DNA from: Candidatus Poribacteria bacterium
Lineage (GTDB): Bacteria > Poribacteria > WGA-4E > WGA-3G
DNA length: 64,000 bases
Direction of reading: 5' to 3'
Assembly (NCBI GenBank): GCA_022827185.1
Contig: JAJDTM010000038.1
Span: forward strand, 62,001-126,000
Within the stretch, counting starts at the first letter, position 1, and each line of letters begins with the position of its first letter. The notes beneath the pieces are model-generated. The model was not told the origin of the DNA, did no database searches, and saw only the letters and a list, made by a program, of their open reading frames with translations. This document shows positions 51,317 through 60,800 of the stretch, one piece after another. Position numbers and translations under genes: made by a program.

Positions 51317-52588
51317 TTAATTCCCGTTCAAAAACCGATCGAAGTTGCCACCGAATAGGTTATTGACATCCCGTTCGATTTCTGACGCGGTGAGTGTCCA
51401 TCCGACATCAAGCAAGGTCTGGTATTTTTCCACCAAAACGTCCGCGATAATCCGACGAGAATGCTTCCACTTGTAGACGAGTTGATCCAAAATTCGGGCA
51501 TCAGAATGTTGGGGGATAACACTCAAACCGAGCAATTCAATCCGTTCACGTGTAATCTCCTCAATCACACTCGGATTGTTCATAAACCACCAGCATCCGA
51601 ATATCATCAGGTTCTTGAATTTCCGTCCGATAACGCACAACTCATGCTGATTTTCGCGGGACAAGAGCGTAACGAGAAACTTATTGTCAGGGTTTTCACG
51701 GAGCAGTATTTCCAGACTCGTCAGATCCGCTTTTCCACTGCCGTCGCCCGCCATCTGGAGTTGTGGGTTAACCGCACGTTTCACACCAATCATCAGCGCG
51801 AACGGGACGTTAAATTCGCGAGAGATGGGTAAGATGCAGTTGTCGAACAGTCTGCCCAAGATACCGTCTTCTGGGTATTGGAAATCCGGTGGGAGAGAGA
51901 CAGCCATATACTTCGGGTTCATCCGCTGAATCCACGTCTCCAAAAATCGGCGCACCTCTTTGTAAGTCTTCTCTGTCGATAGATTCGGATCAACATCGTA
52001 ACCGAGACCCCGGAGGTGTTCGTAACCGGTTTCCTGATAGGTATTGATAAGGACATCCATCCGAAGTGCCGCCTCAAAACGCGTGTCGCCAGTATCCCCG
52101 GATTCCCACACCGGTGCCTCTGCCGAATCAAACGGATCGTTTGTCATCACCACTTTAGAGACTTTTGAGCGTTCAAAGACCGTATCAATAAAGGCTTCAA
52201 CGGTCGTATCCGCAAAGTAGTCACGATAGTCCTGTAGGTTGCGTGAACTGACATCCAACCCCAATTCATTTAACGTTGTCACGACTCCTCGGCACGCCTC
52301 ACTCACGGGTGAGTTCTCAATAAAAAGCGTCTGCCAGATAAGGTCTGCTTGTTCCGCCTTTGTCATCGCCCAAAATTGCTGATACGAGACATCGGATTTA
52401 CGGAAAACTTCAGCGATGAGGTAGTGATAAGTAAGCAATTCATCAATACCCCACAGCAATAACTCACCGAAGGGTGGACTAAAGAGGTGCGTGTGAATAT
52501 CTGTGATGCTTTGCGTCTCAACAGCATCTAAAACAGTGGTCCTCAACTGTTCTGTGGTCGCAATTGTTTGTGCGTGGTTTGTGTTCAT
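51317..52588 (-). CDS. Amidohydrolase, uronate isomerase (UxaC)-like
   Basis: 423 residues with GGAGG before the ATG. The metal-binding HxH appears as DIHTHLFSP near residue 30. The TIM-barrel pattern is visible through VVMTNDPFDSAE, YMAVSLPPDFQYPEDG, ALMIGVKRAVNPQLQ, NKFLVTLLSRENQHEL and LSVIPQHSDAR, as in the UxaC branch, which isomerises glucuronate and galacturonate. The active-site arrangement cannot be proven here. The neighbouring oxidoreductase would fit sugar-acid catabolism. Confidence 0.7.
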   Translation of the reverse strand: MNTNHAQTIATTEQLRTTVLDAVETQSITDIHTHLFSPPFGELLLWGIDELLTYHYLIAEVFRKSDVSYQQFWAMTKAEQADLIWQTLFIENSPVSEACRGVVTTLNELGLDVSSRNLQDYRDYFADTTVEAFIDTVFERSKVSKVVMTNDPFDSAEAPVWESGDTGDTRFEAALRMDVLINTYQETGYEHLRGLGYDVDPNLSTEKTYKEVRRFLETWIQRMNPKYMAVSLPPDFQYPEDGILGRLFDNCILPISREFNVPFALMIGVKRAVNPQLQMAGDGSGKADLTSLEILLRENPDNKFLVTLLSRENQHELCVIGRKFKNLMIFGCWWFMNNPSVIEEITRERIELLGLSVIPQHSDARILDQLVYKWKHSRRIIADVLVEKYQTLLDVGWTLTASEIERDVNNLFGGNFDRFLNGN

Positions 52589-52625
52589 TTAATCCTCCAG
52601 ATTCTGAAACTGTGATAATATTGGA

Positions 52626-53627
52626 TTATAAAACAGAACCGAACGGTGGATATTCCAATCCCCATTGTGCTCTGGCAACATCCATCGTTTTGATAATAGA
52701 TAAAGACTCATCTAACGGCATAATATCGCTTTCGAGTTTACCCGCTCGTAGACAGTTCATAACCTCAAGTACTTGGTATTCAAAACCGTTGTCAGTGAAT
52801 GGGATTTCAATTTGTAGCGGTTCTTTCCCAATGATTTCAAGCGTCGCAGACGTGGCTCGCGAAAAGTTAGGGATATGAATCGCGCCTTTTGTACCGAAGA
52901 TACGTGCATCTTGTGAGGTGCGTGTCGTGATTGCACAAGATAGGTTAGCAATTTGTCCGGAATCATAACTGAGCAGGATCCCGGATTGTTCATCAACACC
53001 GGTCTCGCCGATATGTGCCAAACTCGCGATTTTCGTAGGCGCGCCAAACACCATAGACGCTAAAGAGACGGTATAAACCCCAATGTCCAACAGCGCGCCG
53101 CCTGCGAGTTTTGGTGCAAACAACCGTCCCTCCATGTTTTCAACAGTCATCGGAACCTGATTCCCAAAATCTGCCGTTAGCATGCGCGGTTCACCGATAA
53201 CACCATCTGCCAACCATTCGCGCACCTGAACCATTATTGGGATGAAGCGTGTCCACATGGCTTCCATAAGAAACTGCTTATGTTTTCGTGCACACGCTAT
53301 CAACGCCTCAGCCTGCTTTGCATCTACAGTAAAAGGTTTCTCACATAAAACCGCTTTCCCTGCCTCCAAACACAGCATCGCGCACGCTTTATGGAAAGGA
53401 TGCGGCGTAGCAACATAGACAACATCTACTTCAGGGTTGTTCGCCAGTTCGACGTAACTGCCGTGCCTATGTGGGACATCAAACGTGTCTGCGAATGCAT
53501 CAGCTCTCTGGAGGTTGCGTGAACCGACAGCAATAATCTCCGCATCAGGAATCGCCTTCAATGCATCAGCGAACTTATGTGCAATACCGCCAGGACCGAG
53601 TATACCCCATCTTATCTTTTCCGACAT
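52626..53627 (-). CDS. Gfo/Idh/MocA family oxidoreductase
   Basis: 333 residues with AAAAAGGA before the ATG. Rossmann start IRWGILGPGGIAHKFADAL, EIIAVGSRN, VDVVYVATPHPFHKACA and the conserved LCEKPFTVD. The C-terminal half is typical (LLDIGVYTVSLASMVFGAP). NAD(P)-dependent dehydrogenase; trans-dihydrodiol/D-xylose dehydrogenase-like by resemblance. It lies 37 bases upstream of the uronate-isomerase-like gene on the same strand, consistent with one operon. Confidence 0.88.
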   Translation of the reverse strand: MSEKIRWGILGPGGIAHKFADALKAIPDAEIIAVGSRNLQRADAFADTFDVPHRHGSYVELANNPEVDVVYVATPHPFHKACAMLCLEAGKAVLCEKPFTVDAKQAEALIACARKHKQFLMEAMWTRFIPIMVQVREWLADGVIGEPRMLTADFGNQVPMTVENMEGRLFAPKLAGGALLDIGVYTVSLASMVFGAPTKIASLAHIGETGVDEQSGILLSYDSGQIANLSCAITTRTSQDARIFGTKGAIHIPNFSRATSATLEIIGKEPLQIEIPFTDNGFEYQVLEVMNCLRAGKLESDIMPLDESLSIIKTMDVARAQWGLEYPPFGSVL

Positions 53628-53670
53628 TCGGATATCCTTTTTCCGTGAGAGAATCCTGATTTAACAAGCA

Positions 53671-54510
53671 TCAGTAATTTTTAATAAACAACTCATTCCC
53701 TTTTGCGGCACTCGCTTTCCGATAATTGTTCATCCCGTATTGCAATGTCCACTCCTGAATTTCAGCGAAATCGAAAAGCTCCCTAATGACAGGTGAGTCG
53801 TCGTATGTAATTAACCATTTGTGTTGGCATTTCCGCATGTTTTCGGCGAATTGCGCGTGATCAAATGTGGTATGGAGGGTGCCTCTCACGCCGTATAACT
53901 TCGACTCCGTCGCTTTCCAATAGGGTGGATCAAGAAAGATAAATACATTGTCACCCTCTTGGAAAAGTGCCTCAGTGTAATCGTCGTTTGTGATTTTAAT
54001 TCCAGAAAGATGAGGCGATATATTTTTGACGCGTTCAATAGACGAATCCGTGAAACGCTTTTCGTAAGCGGATTGTGAATATCCGCCGGAATCTACGATC
54101 CCAGAGAAGGTGATTCGATTGAGTATGAAAAATCGCACTGCCCGCTGAAATTCACAGAGCGCGTTTCGATTCTGGTTCAGTTGATCTTTCGTCAGGGTCA
54201 ACTCTTCAAATAGAGCACGCCCATCAGTAGTGATTGTATGTGTTTCTCTCAGTGCCGCAACCAAGTCTGGGGCATTGTCTCTTACTTCCTTCCAGAAACA
54301 GTAGAGATCGTAGTTGAGGTCATTAATCCAGTAGAATTTGATACGGTCTTGAAAGAGGCTTCGGATCGCAAAAAAGACAGAACCACCGCCAACGAAAGGC
54401 TCGCGAAATTCTGATATATTCAGCGGAACATGCGGCAGAATCTGTTTGAGTGCCCTTGATTTACCACCCGGGTATCGCAACGGACTTTTTGGTAATTTAG
54501 GTTTGTTCAA
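53671..54510 (-). CDS. dam: DNA adenine methylase (Dam/D12 class)
   Basis: 279 residues; the start is a TTG, as no ATG fits. Order is motif I FREPFVGGGSVFF (about 37-49), then DPPYWKATESK (motif IV), the D12/alpha-class arrangement, preceded by SPLRYPGGKSRAL. It would methylate adenine in a short palindrome such as GATC. No restriction gene is adjacent, so it is an orphan methylase. It starts 3 bases past the stop of the small membrane-protein gene, implying coupling. Confidence 0.82.
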   Translation of the reverse strand: MNKPKLPKSPLRYPGGKSRALKQILPHVPLNISEFREPFVGGGSVFFAIRSLFQDRIKFYWINDLNYDLYCFWKEVRDNAPDLVAALRETHTITTDGRALFEELTLTKDQLNQNRNALCEFQRAVRFFILNRITFSGIVDSGGYSQSAYEKRFTDSSIERVKNISPHLSGIKITNDDYTEALFQEGDNVFIFLDPPYWKATESKLYGVRGTLHTTFDHAQFAENMRKCQHKWLITYDDSPVIRELFDFAEIQEWTLQYGMNNYRKASAAKGNELFIKNY

Positions 54511-54512
54511 AC

Positions 54513-54932
54513 TTAGTCTTTAATTTTGCTGATAATAAAATTAATGACTTCCTCGGGGGGATGTTTACCAAATCGGATGTAAACACCGCGGAAGTTTTCA
54601 AGGCGTGTCGGGTGGGCGAACGGGCTGAGTAGTACCCCGTTCGCGTCAACATAAAAACTGCGGAATGTTTCCCAAGACCGTTCCAATTTGTAAAAGCAGC
54701 AGCTTGTAATGATGAGTTTATCTGTTTCAAACTGGTGGTGAAACGGCAGAAAATATTTGTAGAGCGATCCAATCAGGAAAATAGCAGACAGGATAGCGAC
54801 ATAAATTAGTTGGAAACCCAGATAGATGAAGAGCAAAAGAAGTGTCAGAAAAAGAATTAATAGCACAGATTTGCGCCAATTCTCAACGAGTGGATGCACT
54901 GTCCATGAAAGCGTTGTAGACGCGTACGACAT
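54513..54932 (-). CDS. Small membrane protein, PH-like C-terminus
   Basis: 139 residues. Two hydrophobic segments (about 23-42 and 44-66) are followed by a mainly beta region with TDKLIITSCCFYKLERSWETFRSFYVD and a short C-terminal helix, resembling bacterial PH-like (DUF304/YdbT) domains. Family uncertain. It is the middle gene between secG and dam on the same strand. Confidence 0.55.
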   Translation of the reverse strand: MSYASTTLSWTVHPLVENWRKSVLLILFLTLLLLFIYLGFQLIYVAILSAIFLIGSLYKYFLPFHHQFETDKLIITSCCFYKLERSWETFRSFYVDANGVLLSPFAHPTRLENFRGVYIRFGKHPPEEVINFIISKIKD

Positions 54933-54964
54933 ACTAAAACTCTTTTTTATGGATGCAAGCGAGA

Positions 54965-55384
54965 CTATTCCGTTGTATCTGTAGCACCGCCATCAATCTC
55001 CGTCTTTGATGCATCTTGGGCATCATCCGCGCTGTCCCCATCCGTTGGGGTTTCAACGGTACCTTCACCGGTAGTATCAGCAGGCTCGGTGGTCTCTTCT
55101 TGCGTTGTCTCCTGCTCAATTGGTGCAAGTGCGCCGCCAGTGCCTTCGCCATAAAAACGCATCAGGAAAAGCGAGATCACCATGAACGCGATTGCAAGCC
55201 AAGTCGTCAGTTTACTCAAGAACGTCGCGGCACCGCGCCCTCCAAGAACGGACTGCATCTCTGCGCCACCAAACGCACTTGATGAAAGCCCTTCCCCTTT
55301 ACTGTCCTGTAACAAAATAATCAGCGTCAGAACGACGCAGACCGGGACAAAAAGGAATAATACAAAACCCATGATAATTCCCAT
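54965..55384 (-). CDS. secG: Preprotein translocase subunit SecG
   Basis: 139 residues with AGGAGG upstream. Two transmembrane helices (about 5-24 and 57-77) flank the SecG signature SKGEGLSSSAFGGAEMQSVLGGRGA. It belongs to the SecYEG channel. The C-terminal 60 residues are an acidic, Thr/Glu/Asp-rich tail that E. coli SecG lacks and is probably disordered. It follows tpiA with a repeat copy between, an arrangement common in bacteria. Confidence 0.9.
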   Translation of the reverse strand: MGIIMGFVLFLFVPVCVVLTLIILLQDSKGEGLSSSAFGGAEMQSVLGGRGAATFLSKLTTWLAIAFMVISLFLMRFYGEGTGGALAPIEQETTQEETTEPADTTGEGTVETPTDGDSADDAQDASKTEIDGGATDTTE

Positions 55385-55394
55385 CTAACAGTTC

Positions 55395-55490
55395 CTCCTA
55401 ATTTTTAAAATTTCCTTGCGGTTAATCAGGTGTGTTCCACCTTCAAGTGCCTTTCTTAAATCCGCTTTCCATTTCATTACCAGCTGTGTT
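55395..55490 (-). repeat. Repeat family 2 (SD-bearing), copy c
   Basis: Minus-strand reading: a GTAATGAAATGGAAAGCGGA core and AACCGCAAGGAAATTTTAAA, then 8 bases before secG's own AGGAGG. It lies between tpiA and secG. Confidence 0.55.
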
Positions 55491-55533
55491 TGTGTTCTTC
55501 TGTTTTTTTAATGTCAGATTAACCGACTACTGA

Positions 55534-56298
55534 CTACTGACTGCTAACTGCCATTTTCACAATTTGCGCAAACGATTCCGCCTCAAGACTCGCGCCGCCA
55601 ACAAGGGCACCATCCACATCCGGTTGCGACATTAACTCCGTTGCATTTTCAGGCTTAACACTGCCACCGTACTGGATACATACTTGTGATGCAACATCTG
55701 CCGAGTAAGATTTCGTCAGCAACCCTCGAATGAAGTTGTGAACCTCCTGTGCTTGATCAGGTGTAGCCGTTTTGCCAGTACCGATTGCCCAGACCGGTTC
55801 ATAAGCGATGACACAGGATAATAGTTCGGGAGCGGATAAGCCTGCGATACCACCCGTAACGTGGTCCGCAATCACGGCTTCTGTCCGTCCGGCTTCCCGT
55901 TCTTCAAGTTGTTCACCGACACAGATGATCGGTTTCAAGTCGTGTACTAACGCCGCTTTTACTTTCTGATTGACACTCTCATTCGTTTCACCGAAGTATT
56001 GCCGTCGCTCCGAGTGCCCGATAATGACGTAATCGCACCCGACATCTTTGAGCAGCGGTGCGGAGACTTCACCAGTAAACGCGCCACTCTCTTCCGAATA
56101 GACATCCTGCGCCGCGAGGTGAATGTTGCTGTTAGTTATAACATCGTTAACCGCGGCGAGCGCAGTAAAGGGTGGTGCAACGATAATCTCAACGCCGGTT
56201 TCACCTACAACTAACGCCTTTAACGCCGTTGTGAGCGCGACTGATTCCGAAATCGTTTTGTTCAGTTTCCAATTTCCAGCAATGATAGGTGTCCGCAT
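55534..56298 (-). CDS. tpiA: Triosephosphate isomerase
   Basis: 254 residues from an ATG with AAAGGAC upstream (an ATG 4 codons earlier overlaps the gap stop). Catalytic residues: the Lys in AGNWKLNKT, His in IIGHSERRQYFGE and Glu in AYEPVWAIGTGKTA, with the phosphate loop GGSVKPEN. It interconverts dihydroxyacetone phosphate and glyceraldehyde 3-phosphate. It is directly downstream of gap, with only a few bases between. Confidence 0.97.
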   Translation of the reverse strand: MRTPIIAGNWKLNKTISESVALTTALKALVVGETGVEIIVAPPFTALAAVNDVITNSNIHLAAQDVYSEESGAFTGEVSAPLLKDVGCDYVIIGHSERRQYFGETNESVNQKVKAALVHDLKPIICVGEQLEEREAGRTEAVIADHVTGGIAGLSAPELLSCVIAYEPVWAIGTGKTATPDQAQEVHNFIRGLLTKSYSADVASQVCIQYGGSVKPENATELMSQPDVDGALVGGASLEAESFAQIVKMAVSSQ

Positions 56299-56309
56299 AG
56301 TCCTTTCCA

Positions 56310-57314
56310 TTAGAGTGTACGCGCCACAAGTTCAACGAGACGGTTGGAGTAGCCCCATTCGTTATCATACCACGAAAGGACTTTGATGAGTCCATCTTCA
56401 ATCACTTTCGTAAAAGGACCGTCGAGCACGGAGGAGAGTTTGTTTCCATTGAAATCCGCTGAGACGAGATCGAGTTCCGAATAACCGAGAATACCATCCA
56501 AACTGCCCTCTGCTGCTGCTTTCAGCGCAGCATTAACCGCTTCAGCACTCGGTCTCTCCTTGAGATCAACGGTGAGGTCCACTACAGAGACGTTTGGTGT
56601 CGGCACACGGATGGCAAACCCATCAAGTTTACCGTTCAATTCGGGTAGGACTTTCCCTACAGCGACAGCGGCACCGGTTGTCGTCGGAATCATGGAGAGC
56701 GTCGCTGCACGGGCGCGGCGCATATCGGAATGCGGGAAGTCATGGACCCTTTGGTCGCCCGTATAGGCATGAATCGTCGTCATTAATCCGCTCTCGACCC
56801 CGAAGGTTTCATGCAACACCTTCGCGACAGGGGCAAGGCAGTTTGTCGTACATGAGGCATTAGAGATGACATGATGTTCTGATTTATCGTATTTATCGTC
56901 GTTCACACCGATAACAATCGTGATGTCCTCACCTTTCGCAGGCGCGGAGATCACCACTTTTTTCGCGCCGCCAGATGTGATGTGTTTTTCAGCGTCTTCC
57001 CGTGCCGTAAAGAAACCGGTGGACTCAATAACGACATCCGCACCGAGTTCACCCCACGGTAGACTACCAGGGTCGCGTTCGGCGAGCACCTGTATCTCTT
57101 TCCCGTTGACCACTAAACCGTCGTCTGTGGCAGCGATGTCATCCGAAAGAATACCGTGGACAGAGTCATATTGTAGGAGATGTGCGAGCGTCTCTGGGTT
57201 CGTCAAATCGTTGATAGCTACAAATTCTATATCTAACGCAGGATTCTGCAACGCCGCTCGAAAGGCGTTCCGACCAATCCGACCAAAACCATTAATACCT
57301 ACTTTAGTTGACAT
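56310..57314 (-). CDS. gap: Glyceraldehyde-3-phosphate dehydrogenase
   Basis: 334 residues. NAD-binding GINGFGRIGRNAFRA, catalytic C155 in SNASCTTNCLAP, and WYDNEWGYSNRLVEL near the end. A glycolytic/gluconeogenic enzyme. A promoter at 57502-57530 precedes it, and the gap-tpiA-secG block runs in one direction. GAGGGA stands about 12 bases before the ATG. Confidence 0.97.
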   Translation of the reverse strand: MSTKVGINGFGRIGRNAFRAALQNPALDIEFVAINDLTNPETLAHLLQYDSVHGILSDDIAATDDGLVVNGKEIQVLAERDPGSLPWGELGADVVIESTGFFTAREDAEKHITSGGAKKVVISAPAKGEDITIVIGVNDDKYDKSEHHVISNASCTTNCLAPVAKVLHETFGVESGLMTTIHAYTGDQRVHDFPHSDMRRARAATLSMIPTTTGAAVAVGKVLPELNGKLDGFAIRVPTPNVSVVDLTVDLKERPSAEAVNAALKAAAEGSLDGILGYSELDLVSADFNGNKLSSVLDGPFTKVIEDGLIKVLSWYDNEWGYSNRLVELVARTL

Positions 57315-57501
57315 AAGATAGATAGATCCCTCTATGAATATTTTGCCGTTACAGGGTTTTCTTTCCTAACAGCAAGTTTTGGAACCCACAAGCCATAACA
57401 CGAAGAGAAACGAACATGCGGAGCTTTTTCAAAAATATCGGCTTGCAAGCGATGCCCCTTGATATGATATTATCCAATTTCCGTGATTTAAAACCTTTTT
57501 A

Positions 57502-57530
57502 ATTATACCCTAAAATGCAGTAAATTGCAA
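57502..57530 (-). promoter_or_regulatory. Promoter of the gap-tpiA-secG block
   Basis: Minus strand TTGCAA (57525-57530), 17-base spacer, TATAAT (57502-57507). It gives a leader of about 180 bases before the gap ATG. Confidence 0.65.
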
Positions 57531-57708
57531 GTGCCGTTTTAAGCCAGAGGTATTCAATTATCGAATTGTCTGAATATATATTGCTTATGGACGCGGACGC
57601 TGCAAATCGCAGATAACACGGATTTTTAGGTTTTGTTATCCCAAACCGGTTTGAAATTTGAAGGATTTTCCAGAAAATTGAATGGCTCTGAACCCATCTG
57701 ATTTTTTA

Positions 57709-57737
57709 TTGAAATTCGTAGGGACATCTGTTATACT
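57709..57737 (+). promoter_or_regulatory. Promoter of the ThuA/LamG gene
   Basis: TTGAAA (57709-57714), 17-base spacer, TATACT (57732-57737), about 120 bases before the ATG at 57863. Otherwise the 57315-57862 gap holds no gene. Confidence 0.55.
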
Positions 57738-57862
57738 TTTTGCAGAAATAATCGAATGTGATACGCCAGGATTAGGAAGGAATTCATCATATCGTTACTT
57801 AACGAAAACCCTCAACTTTAGTATATTTCATAGCAACCGCAGTCTATCTGTAAAATAAAAAT

Positions 57863-60800
57863 ATGTCAAATTCAAGTGCCTCGCTCAACGTCTCGGTTCC
57901 ATGGACAAAGCGAATTTCAATTTATCTACTATGCCTCCTGCTCGCGCCTTGTATATTCACCTCTATTGGTTATGCACAACCACACCTCGTCTTCGTTGTC
58001 GGCGAAAATGAGTACCGTTCTGAAGTAACGATGCCCGCGTTGGCGCAAGTATTAGCAGACCACTACGGCTTCCGTACCACACTTCTTTTAGACGACGTGC
58101 TTGGAGGCGGCGAGGCGAACAGCATCAACGGTCTTGATGCGTTAGAGACTGCCGACCTCCTCGTTTTGTATCTGCGATTTCGTCAACTTCCTGATGCCCA
58201 ACTTGCGTTGTTACAAAAATACATTGACCGGGGCGGCCCTATCGTCGCTTTCCGTACAACGACGCACGCCTTTGCCTACGAGGAGGCAGATCCGCGTGCG
58301 ATGTGGTGGAATAATTTCGGTGCTCGTGAGCTCGGTGCACCGTGGATTTACCACTACGGACACGACGCAAGCACCGATGCTACAACCGTTGGCAGTCATC
58401 CGATCCTTACAGGTGTGAGTCCAGCGTTCCACGTCCGCTCTTGGACTTACCATGTGCGCCCCGACTATCCACCGAAAGATGCCCAAGTTTTAGTGCAAGG
58501 TCGCCCTGTCCTTCCCGAAGGGGAGCGCGGCGGTGCAGAGACGGTCAACCCAATTGCATGGACGCACACGCACTCCGGCGGTGGACGTGTGTTTACGACG
58601 ACAATGGGACACCCAGAGGATTTCAGCGTGAGCGACTTTCGTCGCCTTGTCGTTAACGGTATCTACTGGTGCCTCAACCGCGAAGTCTCGCGCCGCTATC
58701 CACCCGGTTGGCGTGTTAAAACCGGGCAACCGTGGCGGGATATGGATTATGGCCCCTATCTCTCTACAGCTGTTGCCGCGAATGCTAATAACCTGACTTA
58801 CAAAGGCATTGTTATCCCGCTCACCCCGGATCTCACGGGTGGTGCGGTGGTGTTCGACACAGACTTATTGCGCTACTCTGCGGGTTGGATAGATGGGTTG
58901 ATTGACTTTGCCGATGTTGCCTATAACGGTTGGCATCAGAGTTTTCCATCAATTGAGGGCAAACTGCTGTGGGAAAACCGGGTGGGACCGGGTTGGGCGA
59001 AGAATGGCAGCTTTGAGGATACACGCGCTGTGCCTTTTGGCCCCTTACCCAAGGATTGGGGGCATTGGAAAGGATTGTATCTTCACGATAACAGGGTTGT
59101 TTTGTCGTATACAGTCGGTACTCGCTCGGTACTGGAAACCCCATCGCTTGAAAGCGAAGAAAAAGGGTTCGCTTTTGCCCGTACTTTCCATCTCGGCCCA
59201 TCTGCATCGAGTGCCCTTGTCCGTATCGCAACAATCCGTGCCGGGGAAGTATCCGCCTTACACGAGTTTCCACGTGGCACCGGGGTCGCTCTATGTCCGC
59301 CAGGGACAGCACCTGGGGCACAAGGCAGTCTGCTCGCTGCTTTGATTGACGCGCCGGAAGGCACACGGTGGGAGACAGTGAAGGACGAACTCCGCGTCCG
59401 ATTTCCGCCATCTGAACAAGCAATCTCCGCCAAAGTTCTGATCGCTCCAGCGATCCAAGACACACCCGAGTTGGATGTGTGGGCACAATTCGTTGAAACC
59501 TCGCCGCCCGTAGCGGATCTGACGGAGTTGATCCGAGGGGGGCCGCAACGTTGGTCGGAAAAACTCGTCACGGCTGGACACACTGATATACAGCAGCAGC
59601 TCAAAGTGGAAACTTTGAAAATTGACGCGGAGACAGCGACTTGGCATTTGGAAAAAGATGGATACCTTCCGACAGTGCTTTCGATAGAAAATCTGGTGCC
59701 GGTCCTTGGCAGTGCCGGCAGCGCAGATCAGCATATAGCTGTCCTGCGTCCGCCTACCAAAACCACACAGTCCGCGTCGGTAGATGAACAGGGGCGCGAT
59801 GCTGCTCTGGTCGGACACTGGCGTTTCGACGAGGGCAGCGGTTCGCATACCGTAAGTGCACCACCGGGGAAGGCAGCTATTGTGCTTGATGGGGTTCGCT
59901 GGGAAGCCGGGCAGTGGGGCGATAGCCTTGCATTCGACGGCGGCGCGGCAGCGCGTTTTGACGAAAACCTCGCCATCGATTTCGATACCACTGACCTTAC
60001 TTTCGCTGCGTGGATTTCTACCAAGAATGACGGTACAATCTTCGCTGAATCGCTTGAAGCATCGGAGTGGGTACCCAACGGCAAAACCTTTTTTATCCGA
60101 GATGGGCAGTTGACGTTTGATGTCGGTTGGGTTGGTGTCATTGGCGGTGGGCACTCTGTCGATGATGGCACTTGGCATCATGTGGGATTGACGTGGCGAC
60201 ATCAGAGTGGGGCAGTGACGCTGTTTTTGGACGGCGAGATTGCTGCCGAAGGTGACCTTAAGCCAGAAGCAGCATTGGAAGATGACGTTTGGCGTCTTGG
60301 GTTCACCGCACCGGATTTTCCAGAAGAATCTCCCTGGTTTGAAGGGCAACTTGATGATCTACATCTATACAACCGCGCCCTCACACCCGACGAGATGTCC
60401 ACGCTCTACCAACGCCTCCGAGAGCCTCCGCTGATTGCTGCAGCACTGGTCGAACCGACTGCGGGTGCGAAATGGCGTGTTGATGCCGAGCGTGTTTCCC
60501 TCCACCGCCCCGCAGACACAACAGCATCGGTGCTGATATGGGAGGGTAGCGAATCGAAACTCTCAGATTTCGCTCGGTTAGCGGTAAACGGTGGACTTGA
60601 TCCCGGGCAACCGTTCGCGATTGACAGGATCAATTGGCCCGCGCAAAATCCGTGGGCTTCGTGGCTACGTTTCGGTGGGTTCGACTTCTTTCCGGACGGC
60701 AATCGTGCCGCACTTTCCACCTGGAGCGGCGATGTCTGGACTGTCACTGGACTCAATGATACCTTAGACACGCTCGTCTGGCAACGGATCGCTACCGGGC

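Noticed and set aside
57580..57640. Possible gene or RNA in the gap-ThuA intergenic region
   Set aside because: Only scattered short repeats and the two promoters could be supported.
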